Source: Sphingomonas sp. 32-66-10 (lineage in GTDB: Bacteria > Pseudomonadota > Alphaproteobacteria > Sphingomonadales > Sphingomonadaceae). Taken from it: 64,000 nucleotides of DNA. The DNA lies in contig NCEF01000020.1 in NCBI GenBank assembly GCA_002280565.1, positions 1 to 64,000 on the forward strand. The letters are read 5' to 3'. Positions 63,438 to 64,000 of the stretch are shown in pieces. The position numbers were made by a program, and so were the translations under genes. Position 1 is the first letter of the stretch. Each line of letters begins with the position of its first letter. Below the pieces are notes generated by a model, which was not told the DNA's origin, did not search any database, and was given only the letters and a program-made list of their open reading frames with translations.

Positions 63438-64000
63438 TTAGTAGCGATAATGATCCGGCTTGAACGGCCCCTCGACCGGCACGCCGATATAATCGGCCTG
63501 ACGCTGGTTCAGCTTGGTCAGCTTCACGCCCAGCTTTTCGAGGTGCAGCGCCGCGACCTTTTCGTCGAGATGCTTGGGCAGGACGTACACTTCGTTCTTG
63601 TACTTTTCCGACGCGGTCCACAGTTCGATCTGTGCCAGCACCTGGTTGGTGAACGACGTCGACATGACGAACGACGGGTGGCCGGTCGCGTTGCCCAGGT
63701 TCACCAGGCGGCCCTTCGACAGCACGATGATCTTCTTGCCATCCGGGAACTCGACCTCGTCGACCTGCGGCTTGATCTCGGTCCACTTCATGTTGTTGAG
63801 GCCCGCGATCTCGATCTCGCTGTCGAAGTGGCCGATGTTCGACACGATCGCCATGTTCTTCATCGCGCGCATGTGATCGACGGTCAGCACGCCTTCGTTG
63901 CCGGTCGCGGTGACGAAGATGTCGGCGCGCGGGGCGGCCTCTTCCATCGTCACGACTTCATAGCCTTCCATCGCCGCCTGCAGCGCGCAGATCGGATCGA
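63438..64000 (-). CDS. ahcY: Adenosylhomocysteinase AhcY, C-terminal part
   Basis: The last ~187 residues of S-adenosylhomocysteine hydrolase; the start lies beyond the window edge. The enzyme splits SAH to adenosine and homocysteine using bound NAD+. Visible features are [18 protein letters not shown] at the NAD-domain end, [57 protein letters not shown], and the C-terminal tail [20 protein letters not shown], which completes the neighbouring subunit's active site. A strong terminator follows, so it is transcriptionally separate from divL. Confidence 0.97.
   Translation of the reverse strand, partial: DPICALQAAMEGYEVVTMEEAAPRADIFVTATGNEGVLTVDHMRAMKNMAIVSNIGHFDSEIEIAGLNNMKWTEIKPQVDEVEFPDGKKIIVLSKGRLVNLGNATGHPSFVMSTSFTNQVLAQIELWTASEKYKNEVYVLPKHLDEKVAALHLEKLGVKLTKLNQRQADYIGVPVEGPFKPDHYRY

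Overview
The window is high-GC alphaproteobacterial chromosome, most likely from a Sphingomonas-type bacterium (Sphingomonadaceae). The basis is family-level recognition, not a database search: near-uniform G/C third codon positions, 4-bp start/stop overlaps (ATGA, GTGA, TTGA) in most operons, a five-step Hut pathway through formylglutamate, a type II secretion cluster with GspN, AddAB instead of RecBCD, AmgK/MurU cell-wall recycling, and a DivL-like tyrosine pseudokinase.

Layout. 1-4175: 3' end of rpoD, a sensory operon (MetOD1-type protein, HWE/HisKA_2 kinase, receiver), a ferredoxin-NADP reductase-like flavoprotein and tRNA-Pro(CGG). 4209-13003: a flavoprotein and a small protein, then the histidine-utilisation regulon, with hutF-hutC leftward and hutI-H-G-U rightward around a perfect palindrome that is probably the HutC operator. 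13017-13739: a small conserved gene and a frameshifted merC. 13788-28173: a type II secretion cluster in several transcription units (K, J plus a periplasmic binding protein; N; F, E, M, L; G, H, I, C, D), then a second set of assembly-platform-like genes (PilN-like, GspMb-like, GspC-like). This set is divergent from a Tat lipoprotein PhoX phosphatase (28336-30822), a plausible secretion substrate. 30895-34644: a lipoprotein, a TetR regulator and two exported amidohydrolases. 34779-40656: a DUF4129/DUF4350/MoxR/DUF58/SpoIIM/RDD operon whose last gene has a frame break. 40666-48411: single metabolic genes, a BLUF photoreceptor, a leuA without a usable start behind a Leu-rich leader ORF, argJ, a SEC-C gene split into four frames, and trxA. 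48463-54796: addA and addB.

54841-58687 is the accessory hotspot. It has a DUF559 endonuclease gene bracketed by 50-nt double-hairpin repeats, then a 2.9-kb IS1595-type element with perfect 8-bp target duplications, a transposase and three passenger genes (Panacea-domain, membrane, P63C). That element has split a 45-codon gene coupled to murU. 58701-64000 returns to the core: murU, amgK, tsaE, divL and the 3' part of ahcY.

The main leads are: (i) a DUF559 gene with REP-like hairpin repeats showing compensatory changes; (ii) four apparent +1 frame transitions, all at TTT-C followed by a CNA codon, three of them in one 81-residue SEC-C protein; (iii) the secretion cluster with a duplicated platform set facing PhoX; (iv) the leuA start problem; (v) the DivL-like kinase next to peptidoglycan recycling genes.
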